Positions 44,721 through 57,748 of a stretch of DNA of 64,000 nucleotides are shown in pieces. Source of the stretch: Gnetum montanum (Eukaryota > Streptophyta > Gnetopsida > Gnetales > Gnetaceae); assembly GCA_015680685.1 (NCBI GenBank), contig MNCI01038361.1, positions 90,346 to 154,345 on the forward strand. The letters are read 5' to 3'. The number at the start of each line of letters is the position of its first letter. Within the stretch, counting starts at the first letter, position 1. The notes below the pieces were generated by a model. It did no database searches. It had not been told where the DNA came from and worked only from the letters and a program-made list of their open reading frames with translations. The translations under genes were made by a program, and so were the position numbers.

Positions 44721-46757
44721 TAGATAAAAATTTATTAGTCAACATCTAGCAAACCAAACCTTTCCATGAGCCTAATACGACCAATACTAACACTACCTCT
44801 ATTAATGGGTAACCTTGCTCATTATTTTAGATCTCCTCCTTCCAACTTAGTTGTGGGGGAGATGGCCACTAATGCTAACCATTCTAAAGCCCCCAGTTCC
44901 TTTGTCTTTTTTTTTTACACATTCTTCATCTTTACTTATTTTTTTACACCATCATTACCATTTTTACTATTTATTTCTCTATTACATTTTGTTTGAATTA
45001 CTCTCACTTGTTGTATAATAAGTGCTCATGATGGTGGATTGTACTATAATGGTATTGATCACTCATGTTTGGTTTTTACCTTTAACTTTTAATGTTGATG
45101 CTAAGATATGGTTTCTTTTGATAAAATAGGCAATGAGTCCACGTCATCCATTCATCCATACAACTCCAAGGTCTCCCTTTGTTTTGGAAATGTACTGTCT
45201 TTTTTTCTAAGCAAACATATTAATGAATTTGTGGCTTGGTATTCTTCAAACCAAGGAAAGATACAAATGGATTAAAAAGGGTGTGAGTTCAAGGGGATTT
45301 GATGCATTTTTGCTGGCTATTCTCTTAGGTACTTGTATGTTTTTCATAGGTTTTCCACCATTCCACTATTGACTAATATTAGAGAGTTGACTAAATCAGA
45401 TAAGTCTTTGCATGGTGTGGTTTTCACTCAAAAAAGAATTTGTGAGAATTCAAAGCACACCCCTTAGACATAATAAAGAAACATGGGCTATAAGCACTGG
45501 TTATGGCACTAGAAAGACATGTTACTCATGCTTGAAGGTTCCCTCTAACTATGGCCCTTCCTCACTTTTTCTTTCTCTATTTTTCTCCTTTTGGAATGGT
45601 GGTTGCTTTGTGAAAGCATTCTCTTTGCTTTAGGAGGATGGGTTGGTCAAGTGTGTTGATGCGAGGTCACTGAATGTGGTTAGTTTTAATCTAGATTTGG
45701 GCCGAATATTATTAAGTCACCTTAATCATATACTACACAAGGAACATTACACAACCTTGATTTTGGGATTCCATTCCATTCCATTCTCTCTTTCTATATT
45801 GCTTTCCATATTCCACCTCATTGTAAGTTTTATGATTAGTCTATATCTTGGTTGAAGCATTGTTATTCTTTGATAAATTATTGTGGGTAAGTTCTTAACC
45901 ATTGTTTCTATATGACATTCCTAGAGCCTATGAACTCTTTGATTTGTGGGTTTGTCAGGGCATCAGGAGCATGAGCTTACTTTGGGGAGGACCCACTAGC
46001 ATTCCTTTTTGGTGCAATTGTTAAGTTCTTTTCTTTAAACATTTTATACAATCAACCATTTCTCGTTTCACCCCATCAATGACATCTATTTTTGTTTTGT
46101 TTTATTGGCTTCTCCATTGTTATTTCTCTCATCTTTCTTGTTCTTTCATTTTCCACCCTATTGCTACCAAAGGTTCGCTCTTAGTCATGGGGGCCTATTG
46201 CAAATTTTTCCATTTCATTACTTATCTCACCCCTACACCTTGGGTAGTTATCAATTGGAAACCTCTAACCTAGTATCTGCCATACCCACAATCTAGACAA
46301 TGTGCTTCATATCGAGGCAAGGTATCAATTACATTATACCTTATCTAACCTTGCTAATTCATGATCGTGTTGTGTGTGCAGATGGCAATCACATGAACAA
46401 TGGGCTGGCATAGAAGGGAGCACTCAGGATGGATTGGAGCAAAAAGAATTTATGCAAGGAAAAAACTCAATCATGTGGCCATGGATGAACAATGGTGTGC
46501 ACATTTTCAACATTGGCAGTAATGTGTCTCATTTTCTTTTCTCTCTCTCTTCAAGCTATCAAATGAAGGTCTAGATGTTATCTATGTATAATTTTTACCA
46601 CAATGGTTATGAACACAAATGTTGTAATATGTTTGTTGATCCATTCACCAAGCAGTTTGAGTCTGTCATTCCATGTCACCATCAATTTTCATTCAATCAA
46701 TAATCCCATACCCTCCCAATATTTTGTAAGGAACTCGAGGATGAGTTTTCATGCAAT
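44721..46757. other. Post-integrase region of the nested gypsy element
   Basis: About 2 kb without a recognisable gene, where Athila-type elements may hold an env-like frame. The short frames here (44766-44996, 45412-45633, 46079-46296) are hydrophobic and mutually overlapping. I see no signal plus transmembrane layout that would support an envelope-like protein. Confidence 0.5.
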
Positions 46758-46767
46758 CGTGGGGGTA
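46758..46767 (+). other. Polypurine tract of the nested gypsy element
   Basis: CGTGGGGGTA abuts the 3' LTR start TGATGAG. The same GGGGGTA-TGATGAG junction occurs in the related LTR at 57739-57750 on the minus strand. Confidence 0.8.
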
Positions 46768-47587
46768 TGATGAGTTGCGATATCGGGTACATGATATCAG
46801 AGGTGCCAAAGCGATATCGGACATGCGATATCAGAATTTGTCTCATCGCCTATAAATAAGAGACAAGGGCACTTGATTTCATAGTTAGTTTCTTAGTCCC
46901 TTAGTTGAACTCTTGTAGTTTTTCCTTTCTAGAGTTAGAATTAGTTCTGAGTGTCCGTAGTAGGAGTCATAAAGTGAATGAATCTTTATTCGAGCATTGT
47001 GTACCTGAGCACACCTTGTGTCTGAAAATAAAGATGAACTTTGTGATAAGCCTTGCAACATTCAAAATAGCTTAATCATTTCATTTAAATGTTATTTACT
47101 ATCATTCGCTACTCTCATTAGTTAATTAATGTGATTTTATTGAATTGTTAATTATAAAAAAATTAGCACACTCAGTATGACCACTTCGAGCATATGTAGA
47201 ACACTTGGTAAACTAGTAACGACTAGCGTTTGGTAATCCCAGTAGTGTTACATTGGTTTAAAATGTGTCCGGCAAGTGGGAATGGATGCTATTGTTAGGA
47301 CTAGTTAGAGCATAGTTGATTAGTGAAATTAAATTAGTTAACTCAATTATTTTATTTCTCCATTTCAAGAACTAGGAACATAAAACATAAAAAGCATAAA
47401 AATCATATACCTCAAGTTTACTTAACCATACAATCATGCCTTACAAGTAAGCTTGGGAAGAAAATGATCACATAACCCATCCTTATTCTATGTAAGCACA
47501 TAAACACTTAATCCTTGGAGTTCGACCAAATTATGCGTAACATTCGTATTCGTATGGTTGGAATTAGGAGTACCTTTCTACTCATCA
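46768..47587 (+). repeat. 3' LTR of the nested gypsy element
   Basis: 820 bp. It starts with four exact GATATC units (46779-46835), has its TATA box at 46851, and ends CTACTCATCA. The U3 repeat content differs from the 5' LTR, indicating unit gain or loss after insertion or before it. Confidence 0.92.
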
Positions 47588-47592
47588 CATTA
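47588..47592. other. Target site duplication, right (CATTA)
   Basis: Exact partner of 37665-37669. The unoccupied counterpart in repeat B reads CTTCCATGTCTAAACATG at about 54340-54357. Confidence 0.9.
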
Positions 47593-50458
47593 CTAAACAT
47601 GTATAAAGCCCACATGTTGCATTGCATGTGATTCTTCCTCTTATAAATAGATTATGGCCTTTGGTACATCTCATTTCTACTTGTCAAAGATTTTTGGTGT
47701 GTATGTTAGCACCAAATAAAAATATATTTTGGGTGTTTTGGATGGAAAAAATGCCAATAAGAAGAATTTGAAAAGTTTTACAATGCTACAAGGAAGTTTA
47801 TTTTATTCTATTTTTCATGTGCTTTTCTTATTTTAAAGTGAATTTTCTATTTTCCCTCTCTCTTTCCTAATTCATCATTATTATTTTACAATTTTAATAA
47901 TGATGTTGAGACTCTGTTGAAGTTTTATCATTTGAACTTTTTTTATATAGAAATTACTATTGTAATTTTATTTATATCATTTCCTATCTTTTGGTAGATT
48001 TTTAGAATATGTTGAAACTTCACCAACTTGCTTTTCATTATGATTATTTTGGATTAGCCCTTGATATAAATAGGATTTTGCAAGAATTTTCTAGAATTTT
48101 GGTTATTATGTAAATATTTTGAATTTTCAAAATATAATAGAATAATATATATGTCAATAATTTTACTCAATTGGTAGTGGAATATGTGAATTTTTTAGAT
48201 ACCCTAATCTACATGCAGTAGTAAAGTGTCCCTTAGTAGGACTTACCACAAAGAAACAAGGGTTTAGATGGATTTTCTACCTTGGATTTCAATTCCTAAG
48301 TTCATGTGAGGCTTAGGAACTATCCATAACCATGGAAGTGAGCAGTTGAGTCAAGTGGTGTGTAATGAGGCATAGTTAAGACCTATCCTTCTAATAATAT
48401 GTGTGCCTCAGACATTGAGGATGTTAGTAGCGAGGCTATTGTTAAGACTTGCAATGAGTGGCTCATTTGGTATCACAAAGGTATTTTGATAATAGTATTA
48501 AGGTTGTTTTGAGGTTTTTCCATATATTTAATTGAAGGTGATGGACCAATCATATGCATACCTTGTTGGATAGGTAAGTGATGTAATGACATTTATTGTA
48601 GGCTGATCATATTCCAGAGATTTCCTAGTGACATTTGTTATCATGGGGAGAGGTTGGTTAAGGACTATTGATTCCAATTGTTCCTTTTAAGATATCCACC
48701 TCAAAATCAGTAAAAAAGATGAAACAAGAAAGATGAATTATAAGAAAATGCATTGTGCTCCTTCTTGGTCCTGTTGAACCATGCGCATGTACCATTTAAG
48801 TGAGCAGACAAGGTAATTAATGGGTAATACTTGGTGATTTATACTAAATACCTTTCACCTTTGAGCATGCAAAATGCTCAATTTAATACTCAAAGGTTTA
48901 CCAGGTGCTAGAAATGGATTAATCATGGAAAAGAAATCCTCCATGTCATGTGACCAATTTATTTTCCTACTATTTTCATTTGTGCACTTGATAAAATTGG
49001 TGTGTCTAGTTTGTGTGAATTTTTCTATTTTTTGAGCTTCAAGGATAAACATTTATGATATTTTCTTTCTTTTTGGAGTGTTTTTGTTTGTGTGTTTGTG
49101 AAAACCAATTAATGCACTTTATGATTGTTCACCTAATAATCCAATAGTGGATGGATAAGTTATAGATGTGATGATGATGTGAGAGTGCCAAACAAGTCCA
49201 AAGTTGAATGTCTATACAATAAATTCATCCACCCACTTTTCTTCTATTCATCAATAATGAACCAAGCTCAAATTTAGCAAGGAGCATAGACTCACAGTAT
49301 GACTTGTTAAAGCTAATGCTATTGGAATAGTGGGTAGGTGGTAGGTCTACATATTAGGGTGTGAGCTCAAAAATCATAGAAGGGTTCTTGGTTACTAGTA
49401 AGAAAAGGATGCAATCAAGTCTTTCTATTACCATTGGTGACATCTAAGTAGTGTGATTGGATCAAGGTGCATGTGTCACCATGTCTAGCCACCTTGGTCA
49501 AAATATGTTCATGATCTTATGGACCTATGCATGCCATCTAATGAGGAATGAATTCTCATGTTCATGCAAGTCAAAGACTCTAGATGGTGATTTGGCAGTC
49601 CAATAATTCCCATAACTTCCATACTACATCAAAATTCCTCATCCTCTAAAAGAAATAAAACAAAATAGAATATGGAAAAAATGATGATGAAAAATAAATA
49701 ATTGATGAAAGAAAGAAAAGTATAAGGAAAAAATATAGAGAAGAAAATAAAGAAAAAGAATATATATATATATATATATATACATATATTAATAACATAC
49801 AAATGATAATACTAAGAAGTAATGGAAAGAGAAATGTAATTTTAAGCTTATTGATCCATGTAAGTTGGTATTTTTATCATCATAAATTAATTTTATAATT
49901 ACTCATGATCATGAAGGCCTAGAATTCTCTCTTGTATTGAACTTTGGTAATGTTAATTATTGTTTCCACCAAAAATTCTAAATACTTTATTCTAAAGGGT
50001 TGACAATCATCATCCTTGACCTATGCCTTTACCTTCTTTGAACTTAGAAATTTCTTCCTTTGTTTAGTCATGGTATTGTGAATCCCATTGAGATGTGGAA
50101 TTGGCTAACATAGCCAAAGAAACTAATGAGAGGATTCTATTAGAGAAAAATTCAAGGAGCTTAATGTGCATACATGTAAAGATGGAGGAAAACCAAATCA
50201 CAATCTTAGCTTCTAGATGATTGGTGATGCATTACCTTGATTCAGTTTCATCAATGGTTAGACTACAAAACAATCAAGGCTACATGCCACTGGAAGTTGT
50301 TGGTGTGATCTTATGCTTGGAAGGAAGACTTGAAGGATAACTCCTATGTGGTGAATGAGTAGTAATGAAATGATGTAGTAGTTAATCTCTCGTGGGAAGT
50401 AGGATGTGCTCACTACATGAGCTAATTGTTTGATTTGCTAGGGATCTAGTGATGTTTC
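47593..50458. other. Non-coding body of repeat A, right of the gypsy insertion
   Basis: Aligns with 54356-56969 of repeat B. It contains an AT microsatellite at about 49758-49785. Open frames are under 66 codons and are not shared with B. Confidence 0.6.
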
Positions 50459-50483
50459 AAACACACACACACACACACACACA

Positions 50484-50510
<27 letters not shown>
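50459..50510. repeat. Compound (CA)n(CT)n microsatellite
   Basis: About 13 AC units followed by about 13 CT units. The same compound array occurs at the matching place in repeat B (60767-60842). Confidence 0.95.
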
Positions 50511-50514
<4 letters not shown>

Positions 50515-51111
50515 CCATTATTCATAGTTTATATTTTTCATTCCATTCTTTTGCATAGTTGTGTACAACAGGAAGTTTATCTAGTGAAGTGGAGGATGAG
50601 ATCTGCTCATCCAAGGGGATAGACTCATGTTTGATACTAACATCTCAGTGGTTGATGGGAATCCATAGGTATCTCACTGACAAGTTTCCAAACAGAAAAA
50701 AAGATAAGTGTCTATTATGGGGAGAAGCCACTTATGAATTCTTGGTAAATTAGCATTGCAAGAAACTAAGCTAACACTTATCTCCTAATGATGATGAGGG
50801 TTTCATGGCATAAGATACTCGATTGGTCTTCCACTTGTATGAATGTTGACTCTTCATGCCTTAAGATTTGATCAGCATGAGGAGAAAGATGTTGGTAAAT
50901 TAACAACATTGACGAATTACATGTAGACACATCTATAATTAAAAATTTTCATCTACCAAAAGTGGTTCATGGCTTGTGTTTTAATATCATGACGTAACAA
51001 ATAGTTGTGTTATTTAAATTAGAAATATCATAGGTCGTGGTGCATTATAATGAGCTACGATTAGATACCTTGAGTGAACCATGAGTTGTGAGGAGTATGT
51101 TCCCTCCATGA

Positions 51112-51390
51112 TTTAGCCCTCCTAAGGATCTTAGAGGCCATAAATATCCCCTTTCAATACTCAATTGCTCATAATGGAGCCAAATATCAAGACAAGACAC
51201 TTATAAGAAACTCTCTCAAGTATTCTCCCTTGCCTCATTCAATTTTTCTTGCATAAGCTTTTAAGAGAACAACCTTCTCTCTTATGTGTAGCTTCCTTCC
51301 TTGAGACTAACCTTTTATTGATTAGCTTTATCCCTTGAGACTAAGCTTCTTTCTTCTAGTTAACCTGCTTCAAATCTTGGGCTATCTCTT
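51112..51390 (-). repeat. LTR-like repeat, right end of repeat A
   Basis: Aligns with 35968-36250 and with 61505-61790. Past 51390 it diverges into TAGTTGG(A/G)A(A/G)TA-rich sequence (51410-51520) and AACAACCA(C/T)-rich sequence (51580-51640) not seen in the partners. Confidence 0.55.
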
Positions 51391-51399
51391 CTAGTTGGT

Positions 51400-51660
51400 A
51401 AGGACGTAAGTGGTTGGAAGTAGTTGGGATCACATGGGTGTAGTAGTTGGAAGTATTTAGGGTGACATGACTGTAGGAGTTGGGAGTAGTCAAGACCACA
51501 TAGGAATAGTAGTTGGGATTGATAATTTCCCAAAAGCCAGCCCCTCAAAGTTAAAACCCAAAAACCATCCCCTCAAGGTCAACATTCCAACAACCACTCC
51601 CCCAAGGTCAACATCACAACAACCATCTCCTCAAAGTCAATAGCCACCCCCCTCAACCTT
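51400..51660. repeat. Two short irregular arrays
   Basis: Units like GTAGTTGGAAGTA recur at 51410-51520, and CCCTCAAGGTCAACATnnCAACAACCA-like units recur at 51540-51650. They may be U3 sequence of the repeat A element. Confidence 0.5.
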
Positions 51661-51714
51661 ATCCCCTTGATGTGTGCACTATTTAATTTCATACCACACA
51701 TCATATACTAATTG

Positions 51715-53295
51715 AAAAAAAGTTATTGCTACTATCATTTGGGCTAGTATCATAAATAGAAAAACAAAGATTAGTTTTCTTATTTAAGTCATTCCATTTC
51801 CATAAAGCTCCTTCATTAAATATGGCATCCCTACTTATAATAATATTAGTAGTACAAGGAATATGAAATTTGTATCATTTGAAAATTCAACATACATAAT
51901 AAAAATATATACTTCAAATTTTGCATCCAGTTTTTGTTTGCTTCCATTAGGTACATGTACATATGCAAGATAGCTAAAAATTCTTAAATGTCAACTCCAA
52001 GTGTATCCTCAAACTAAGCTTCCTCTGATGCCTTATTCCAAATCTACTTTGTAGGACTAATGTTAATCAAATAAACTATAGTATCACATGCATCAACCCA
52101 AAAATTATTAGGAAGTTTTTTATCTTTTGGCATACTATAAGCTATTTCTATGATGGTGTGATTTTTTCTCTATGTCACACCATTTTCTTATGGTATGTAA
52201 AGATTCATGAACTATCTTTTGATGTCATGATAATCAAAAAAATTATAAAAATTCACTACATAAATACTCTCCTCTTCTATCTAAACATAAACATTTAATA
52301 TTATAATCACTTTGATTTTCTACAAGTGCTTAAATCTCTTAAAATATGTTAATGTTTTTTATTTATTCTTTATGAAATAAACCTAAGTATTCCTTGAAAA
52401 ATCATCAAGAAATTAGAGAAAATATCAATATTCTTCAATGTATGATGTTTGCATCTTACCACATATATCTGTATGCACTAATTATAATGGATCTTTTACT
52501 CTTCACTATGAAGTTTTTTAAAAGGACTCCTAATGTTGCTTTCTAAAATAATAATGTTTACAGGCATTTGAAGGATATTTAATTGCAAGCAAAATTTTCA
52601 CCATTCTCTTTTTATGAAGAAGTTGAAGGCTGTAAAAGTTCAAATGAGCATAATGCATATGCTAAAGAATTGATTCAGTAGTAATAGTTGCAAATGATTG
52701 TAATTGTATGTGAGATAAATATGAACAAAATAATTTATTTTTTCATTTCACATTGAACAATAAATTTATTATTCAAATCAAAATTTTTGTAACAATTTTC
52801 ACAAAACACTAGTTTCAAACCTTTGCTATCCAACTATTCAATACTAAGAAGATTATGATGCAACTTAAGCACATATAAAATATCAAATAGACTAATTTCT
52901 TTACCAATGTAATATTGGAGTGTTTTCTAAATTACCTTTACTCTTTATCTCAATATCTAAAGCATCACAAAAATTACATTTGTTGTGAAAGATTTCATTA
53001 ATCTTAGAAAAATAAGTACATAAATCATATGATTTTTGCATTCACTATCTAAAATCTATGGATAAGTTTCCTTTTGAACTGAATTACATTTGGAACATTA
53101 TTCATCCACTTTATAAGAAAAAAAAAACATTTTTCTTTACCTTTTTCTTCTTCAGTATAATTTGATTTAGAATTGCCCATGTCACCTCTTTTTTCTAGCA
53201 TTCTGATTCATAGTGGCTAAATTGATGATAGTACTTGCATTTAACATTACTTCAAAAACTATTCCTTATATGTGCTCTTCTACCTCTGCCTCTCC
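51715..53295 (-). pseudogene. Ty1/copia Gag-protease-integrase fragment, minus strand
   Basis: Read leftward. A glycine-arginine-rich segment near 53295-53265 leads to a zinc-knuckle remnant (YESEC near 53210) and protease traces (a DSECKNHM-like block near 53045, then a FHNKCNFCDALDIEIKSKGN block near 52990-52930). The integrase follows, with FLDDFSRNT-x-VYF-like sequence near 52415-52385 and CLCLDRRGEYLCSEF near 52290-52250. Further C-half traces include YLAYVHVPNGSKQKLD (about 51985-51930) and a SRDAIFNEG-like end near 51820. Nearly every block is in a different frame, so this is an old copy. RT, LTRs and Gag N-part are missing. Confidence 0.6.
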
Positions 53296-56200
53296 CACAT
53301 AGAGAATTACACACATCCAAGATACATTGAGAATTCCACAAGGGCTAGGTGATGTCCTTATCAAATTTCTCTTCGAATTTTTTCTTTCTATCAATTATCA
53401 TGTCTTTACAAGTCTTTTTTACTATGCATATTTTGTTCCTTATGCACATTTATTTATTTTATGCACATTTGGTTATGTATATTTTATTTTTTATTATGCA
53501 CATGTAATTATATCCTACTTTGTTCATAGATCATTTAGACCCTAACACTACCCAGGCCATACCATCTATCACTTTTTGTAATTAAATTAAATTATGAGTT
53601 CATCTTTAATTATAATTAGATATCACATAAATAATATTTTTTAATGAAGTACCTTAGGATGGTGTTCTACCTAGAATTTGATCTTACCTATGTATTTGAA
53701 ACATTCAAAAACATTGGTTTTGATCCTTGGTTCACTAAAATTGGAATTACTATTCTTGTCATATCATAATTTCAGTTTCATAGAAATTTTGTAAAAGTTT
53801 CAACATTTGAATTGAGCAACTATGATGAGTGATGCTTAGATATGATTTCAATATGTGGATGAGTAGTACACTTGATAAGGATTACATAGGTTTGAATGGA
53901 ATTTGATTTGAAGTTTGTATTTGCCCATTGTAAGTGTTCAAACACTAAGGATACTAGTTTGAAGGGAAAAATTAGGAATGAACTTATGAAAATAATTATG
54001 AAAAAAATGATTAAAAATAAATTTTAAAAGTCAAAGGTAGTTAAAAAGTAAGTTGGTTTGAAAAAGGAAACACATGCACATGAGGAAAAAATCAGTTTAT
54101 GTAAAAGTTATATAAGCATAAAAATTACAACAACATAAAACATATAAAGCATATGATCATATTTATTTCACTGCTCTTATCTTTTCCCATTACCTCAATT
54201 ATATGATTAGGATTTTCTCTATTCTTAGTAATAGAAACTAATTTTCATTATGTTTCTTCATATGGAAAATTTTTTTTATTCTATTTTCTTCAAACGGAAG
54301 CCATTTTTAGCCCTATTTCTTTCATTCTAAGCTACGTTCTTCCATGTCTAAACATGAATCAAGCCCACATGTTGTGTTTCATGTGATTCTTCTACTTATA
54401 AATAGATTATGGCCTTTGGTACATCTCATTTCTACTTGTCGAAGATTTTTGGTGCATCTAGTAGTGTAGAATGAAAATATATTTTGGGCATTTTCGATGG
54501 GAAAAAAGGCCAATAATAATAATTTGAAAATTTTTACAATGCTATAGGGAAGTTTATTTTATTTTCTTTTTCATGTGGTTGTCTTATTTTTAGCATATTT
54601 TCTACTTTTCCTCTCTCCTTGATTCACCATTATTCTTTTACAATTTTAATAATGATGTCAAGACTCTGTTGAAGTTTTGTCATTTGAACTTTTTTTATAT
54701 AGAAATTAATATTGTAATTTCATCTATATCATTTTCTATCTTTTGGTAAATTTTTGGAATATGTTGAAACTTCACCAACTTGCTTCTCATTATGATTATT
54801 TTGGATTACCCTTGATATAAATAGGATTTGGTAAGAATTTTCTAGAATTTTGGTTATTATGGAAATATTTTGAATTTTTAGAATATAATGGAATAATGTA
54901 TATGTAAATACGTTTACTCAATTGGTGGTGGAAATCGTGAATGATTTAGATGCCCCAATCTACATGCAATAGTAGAATGTTCCTTAGTAGAACTTACCTT
55001 GTAGAAACAAGGGTTTAGATGGATTTTCTAACTTGGATTTTAATTCCTAAGTTCATGTTAGGCTTAGGAACTATCCAAGACCATGGCATTGAGTAGTTGA
55101 GTCTAGTTTTTTGCAATGAGACATAGTTAAGAACTTACCCTTCTAATAATACATGTGCCTTGAACATTTAGGATGTTAGTAGTGACGTTATTGTTAAGAC
55201 TTGGTAATGAGTGGCTCATTTGGGGTCACAAATGTAATTTGATAATTGTATTGAGGTTATTTTGAGGTTTGTCAATATATTCAATTGGAGGTGGTGGACC
55301 AATCATACGCATACCTTGTCAAACAGGTAAGTGGCATAATGACATTTATTGTAGGCTAGTCATATCTCATAGATTTCATAGTGACATTTGTTATCATGGG
55401 GAGAGCCTAGTTAAAGATTGTTGATGCCAAGTTGGTCTTCCAAGATATCCACCTAAAAATCAGTAGAAAATATGAAACAAGGAAGATGAATTACAAGAAA
55501 ATACATTGTGCTCCTTCCTAGTCCCATTGCACCATGTACCTATATCATTTAAGTGAGCTAGAAAAAGTAATTAATGGGCAATACTTGGTGCTTTATACTA
55601 AATACTTTCACCTTTGAACATGGACAATGCTCAATTTAATGCTCAAAGGTTTACCAGGTGATAGAAATGGATTAATCATGGGAAAGGAATCCTTCATGCC
55701 AGGTTACCAATTTATTTTTGTACTATTTTCATTTGTTCATTTAATAACATTGGTGTGTTCAGTTAGTGTGAATTTTTCTATTTTTAAGCTTCAAGGATAA
55801 ACATTTATGATATTATATTTCCTTTTAGAGTGTTTTTGTTTGTGTTTTTGAGAAAGCCAATTAATGTTCTTTATGATTGTTCGCCTAATAAGCCAATAGT
55901 GGATGGATGAGTTATAGATGCAATGATGATGTGAAAGTGCCATATAAGTCTAAAGTGGAATCTTAATTGATGGAATGTCTATACAAAAAATTCATCCACC
56001 CACTTTTCTTCTATTCATCAATAATGAACTAGGCTCAACTTTAGCAAGGAGTAGGGACTCACACTATGACTTGTTAAAGCTAACGCTATTAGAATAGGTG
56101 GGTGGTAGGTCCACATCTTAGGGTGTGAGCTCCAAAATCCTAGAAGAGTTCTTAGTCACTAGCAAGAAAAGGGTGCAATTGAGGGTTTCTGTGACCATTG

Positions 56201-56969
56201 GTGATGTCTAATCAGTGTGATTAGACCAAGGTGCATGTGTTACCTTATTTTACCACCTTGGTCAAAATATGTTCATGATCTTGTGGAACTATGCATGCCA
56301 TGCAATGAGGGATGAAGTCTCATGTTCATGCAAGTTGAAGACTCTAGATGGTGATTTGGCACTCCAATCATTCCCATAACTTCCATACTCCATCAAAAAC
56401 CCTCTTCCTAAGAAAGAAAGAAAATAAAAGAGAATATGGAAAAAATGATGATGAAAAAAAATGATGAAAAAAGAGAAAAATATAAGGGAGAAAAAAGAGA
56501 AGAAAATAAAGAAAAAGAGAATATATATATATATTAGTAAAATATTAATGATATATGAAGAAGTGATGGAAAGAGGAATGTAATTTTAAGCTTATTGGTC
56601 CATGTAAATTGGTATTTTTACCATCATAAATCAATTTTATAATTGCTCATATCAAAACCAAAATAAGTGATTGAAGAAAAACCTATGCAAGAATTTCTCC
56701 TTTTAAATCCATTGTCCAAATCACTTAACTTTTCAAAATGTTGTAGTCCAAGACAATCTCTTACTAATCCCTACCCATGATCATGAAGGCCTAGAAGTAT
56801 CTCTTGTATTGAACTTTGGTAATTTCAATTGTTGCTTCCACCAAAAATCCTAAATACTTTGTTCTAAGGGTTAACAATCATCATCCTTGACTGAAGCCTT
56901 TACCTTGTTTGAACTTAGAAATTTCTTTTTTTGTTTGGTCATGGTATTGTGAATCCTATTGAGATGTGG

Positions 56970-57237
56970 NNNNNNNNNNNNNNNNNNNNNNNNNNNNNNN
57001 NNNNNNNNNNNNNNNNNNNNNNNNNNNNNNNNNNNNNNNNNNNNNNNNNNNNNNNNNNNNNNNNNNNNNNNNNNNNNNNNNNNNNNNNNNNNNNNNNNNN
57101 NNNNNNNNNNNNNNNNNNNNNNNNNNNNNNNNNNNNNNNNNNNNNNNNNNNNNNNNNNNNNNNNNNNNNNNNNNNNNNNNNNNNNNNNNNNNNNNNNNNN
57201 NNNNNNNNNNNNNNNNNNNNNNNNNNNNNNNNNNNNN
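56970..57237. other. Assembly gap (268 Ns)
   Basis: Run of N. Open frames crossing it are artefacts. It hides the left border of the inserted gypsy fragments in repeat B. Confidence 1.
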
Positions 57238-57739
57238 AACTAAGAAAATAATAAATAACAATAAAAATTAATAATAATAATTAAATAGTTAAAACTAAGT
57301 GAATGCTACAATGATGAGGTAATCTCGATCTTTATTTTCGGTCATGTGCACGTCCAAGTACATCACACTCGAATAAAGGTGTTGTACAATTACAAGCATC
57401 ACACTACGAGCATGCACTTGGGAAAATAGTCTAACTCCTATGGAAAAAAACTGCAAGGGCCTCACTACAACTACTAGAAGATTCTTAGGTGTGGCAAAAG
57501 CCAACTTATTTATAGGCTAAAATAGGCATTGCGTAAATGAGGCCACATAGATGCATGGACAGATGCATTGACAGGGCCGCATTGACGTGGCCGCATATAT
57601 GGGGCCCCATATACGTGGTTGAGTTAACGCAGGTCCAATATCAGGGGTCCAATATCAAGACCCATCAAACCTGGTATCTTGTATTAGGGTTCTGATAACA
57701 AGGGTCTGATAATAGAACCTGATAGACCATGACTCATCA
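57238..57739 (-). repeat. Gypsy LTR (family C), minus strand, truncated at the N gap
   Basis: Read leftward it starts TGATGAGTCATGGTCTATCAGG, has TATAAATAAG near 57506-57515, and aligns with 59663-60165 inverted. The minus-strand GGGGGTA tract at 57740-57746 abuts it, so it is a 3' LTR with the internal region to its right. Confidence 0.8.
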
Positions 57740-57748
57740 TACCCCCAT

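Larger units (their letters stand above)
37670..47587 (+). mobile_element. Complete Ty3/gypsy (Athila-like) retrotransposon nested in repeat A
   Basis: 9,918 bp. Paired LTRs (37670-38502 and 46768-47587) begin TGATGAGT and end ACTCATCA. The primer-binding site, Gag, protease, RT, RNase H, integrase and polypurine tract come in that order, and CATTA flanks both sides. The LTRs differ at roughly one base in ten in the 237 bp I compared by eye, mostly transitions, so the insertion is old. All enzymes are broken. The TTGGCACCGTTGTTGGGGA primer site and about 2 kb between integrase and 3' LTR fit the Athila/Tat branch. Confidence 0.92.
35965..51390 (-). mobile_element. Repeat A: long non-coding repeat (possible non-autonomous LTR element) split by a gypsy insertion
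   Basis: Apart from the gypsy element at 37670-47587, this interval aligns end to end with 53312-61808 (repeat B): 36630-37664 with 53312-54346, 47593-50099 with 54356-56969, and 50146-51390 with 60447-61808. LTR-like sequences lie at both ends of A. No Gag or Pol is readable in either copy. About 5.5 kb without the insertion. The best guess is a large non-autonomous LTR derivative in minus orientation; I found no clear primer-binding site. Confidence 0.5.

Noticed and set aside
44766-46296. Possible env-like gene after gypsy integrase
   Set aside because: Only short, hydrophobic, overlapping frames; no signal peptide plus transmembrane arrangement in one readable frame.
56931-57271. Open frames of about 100 codons around 57 kb
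   Set aside because: They are almost entirely translated Ns.
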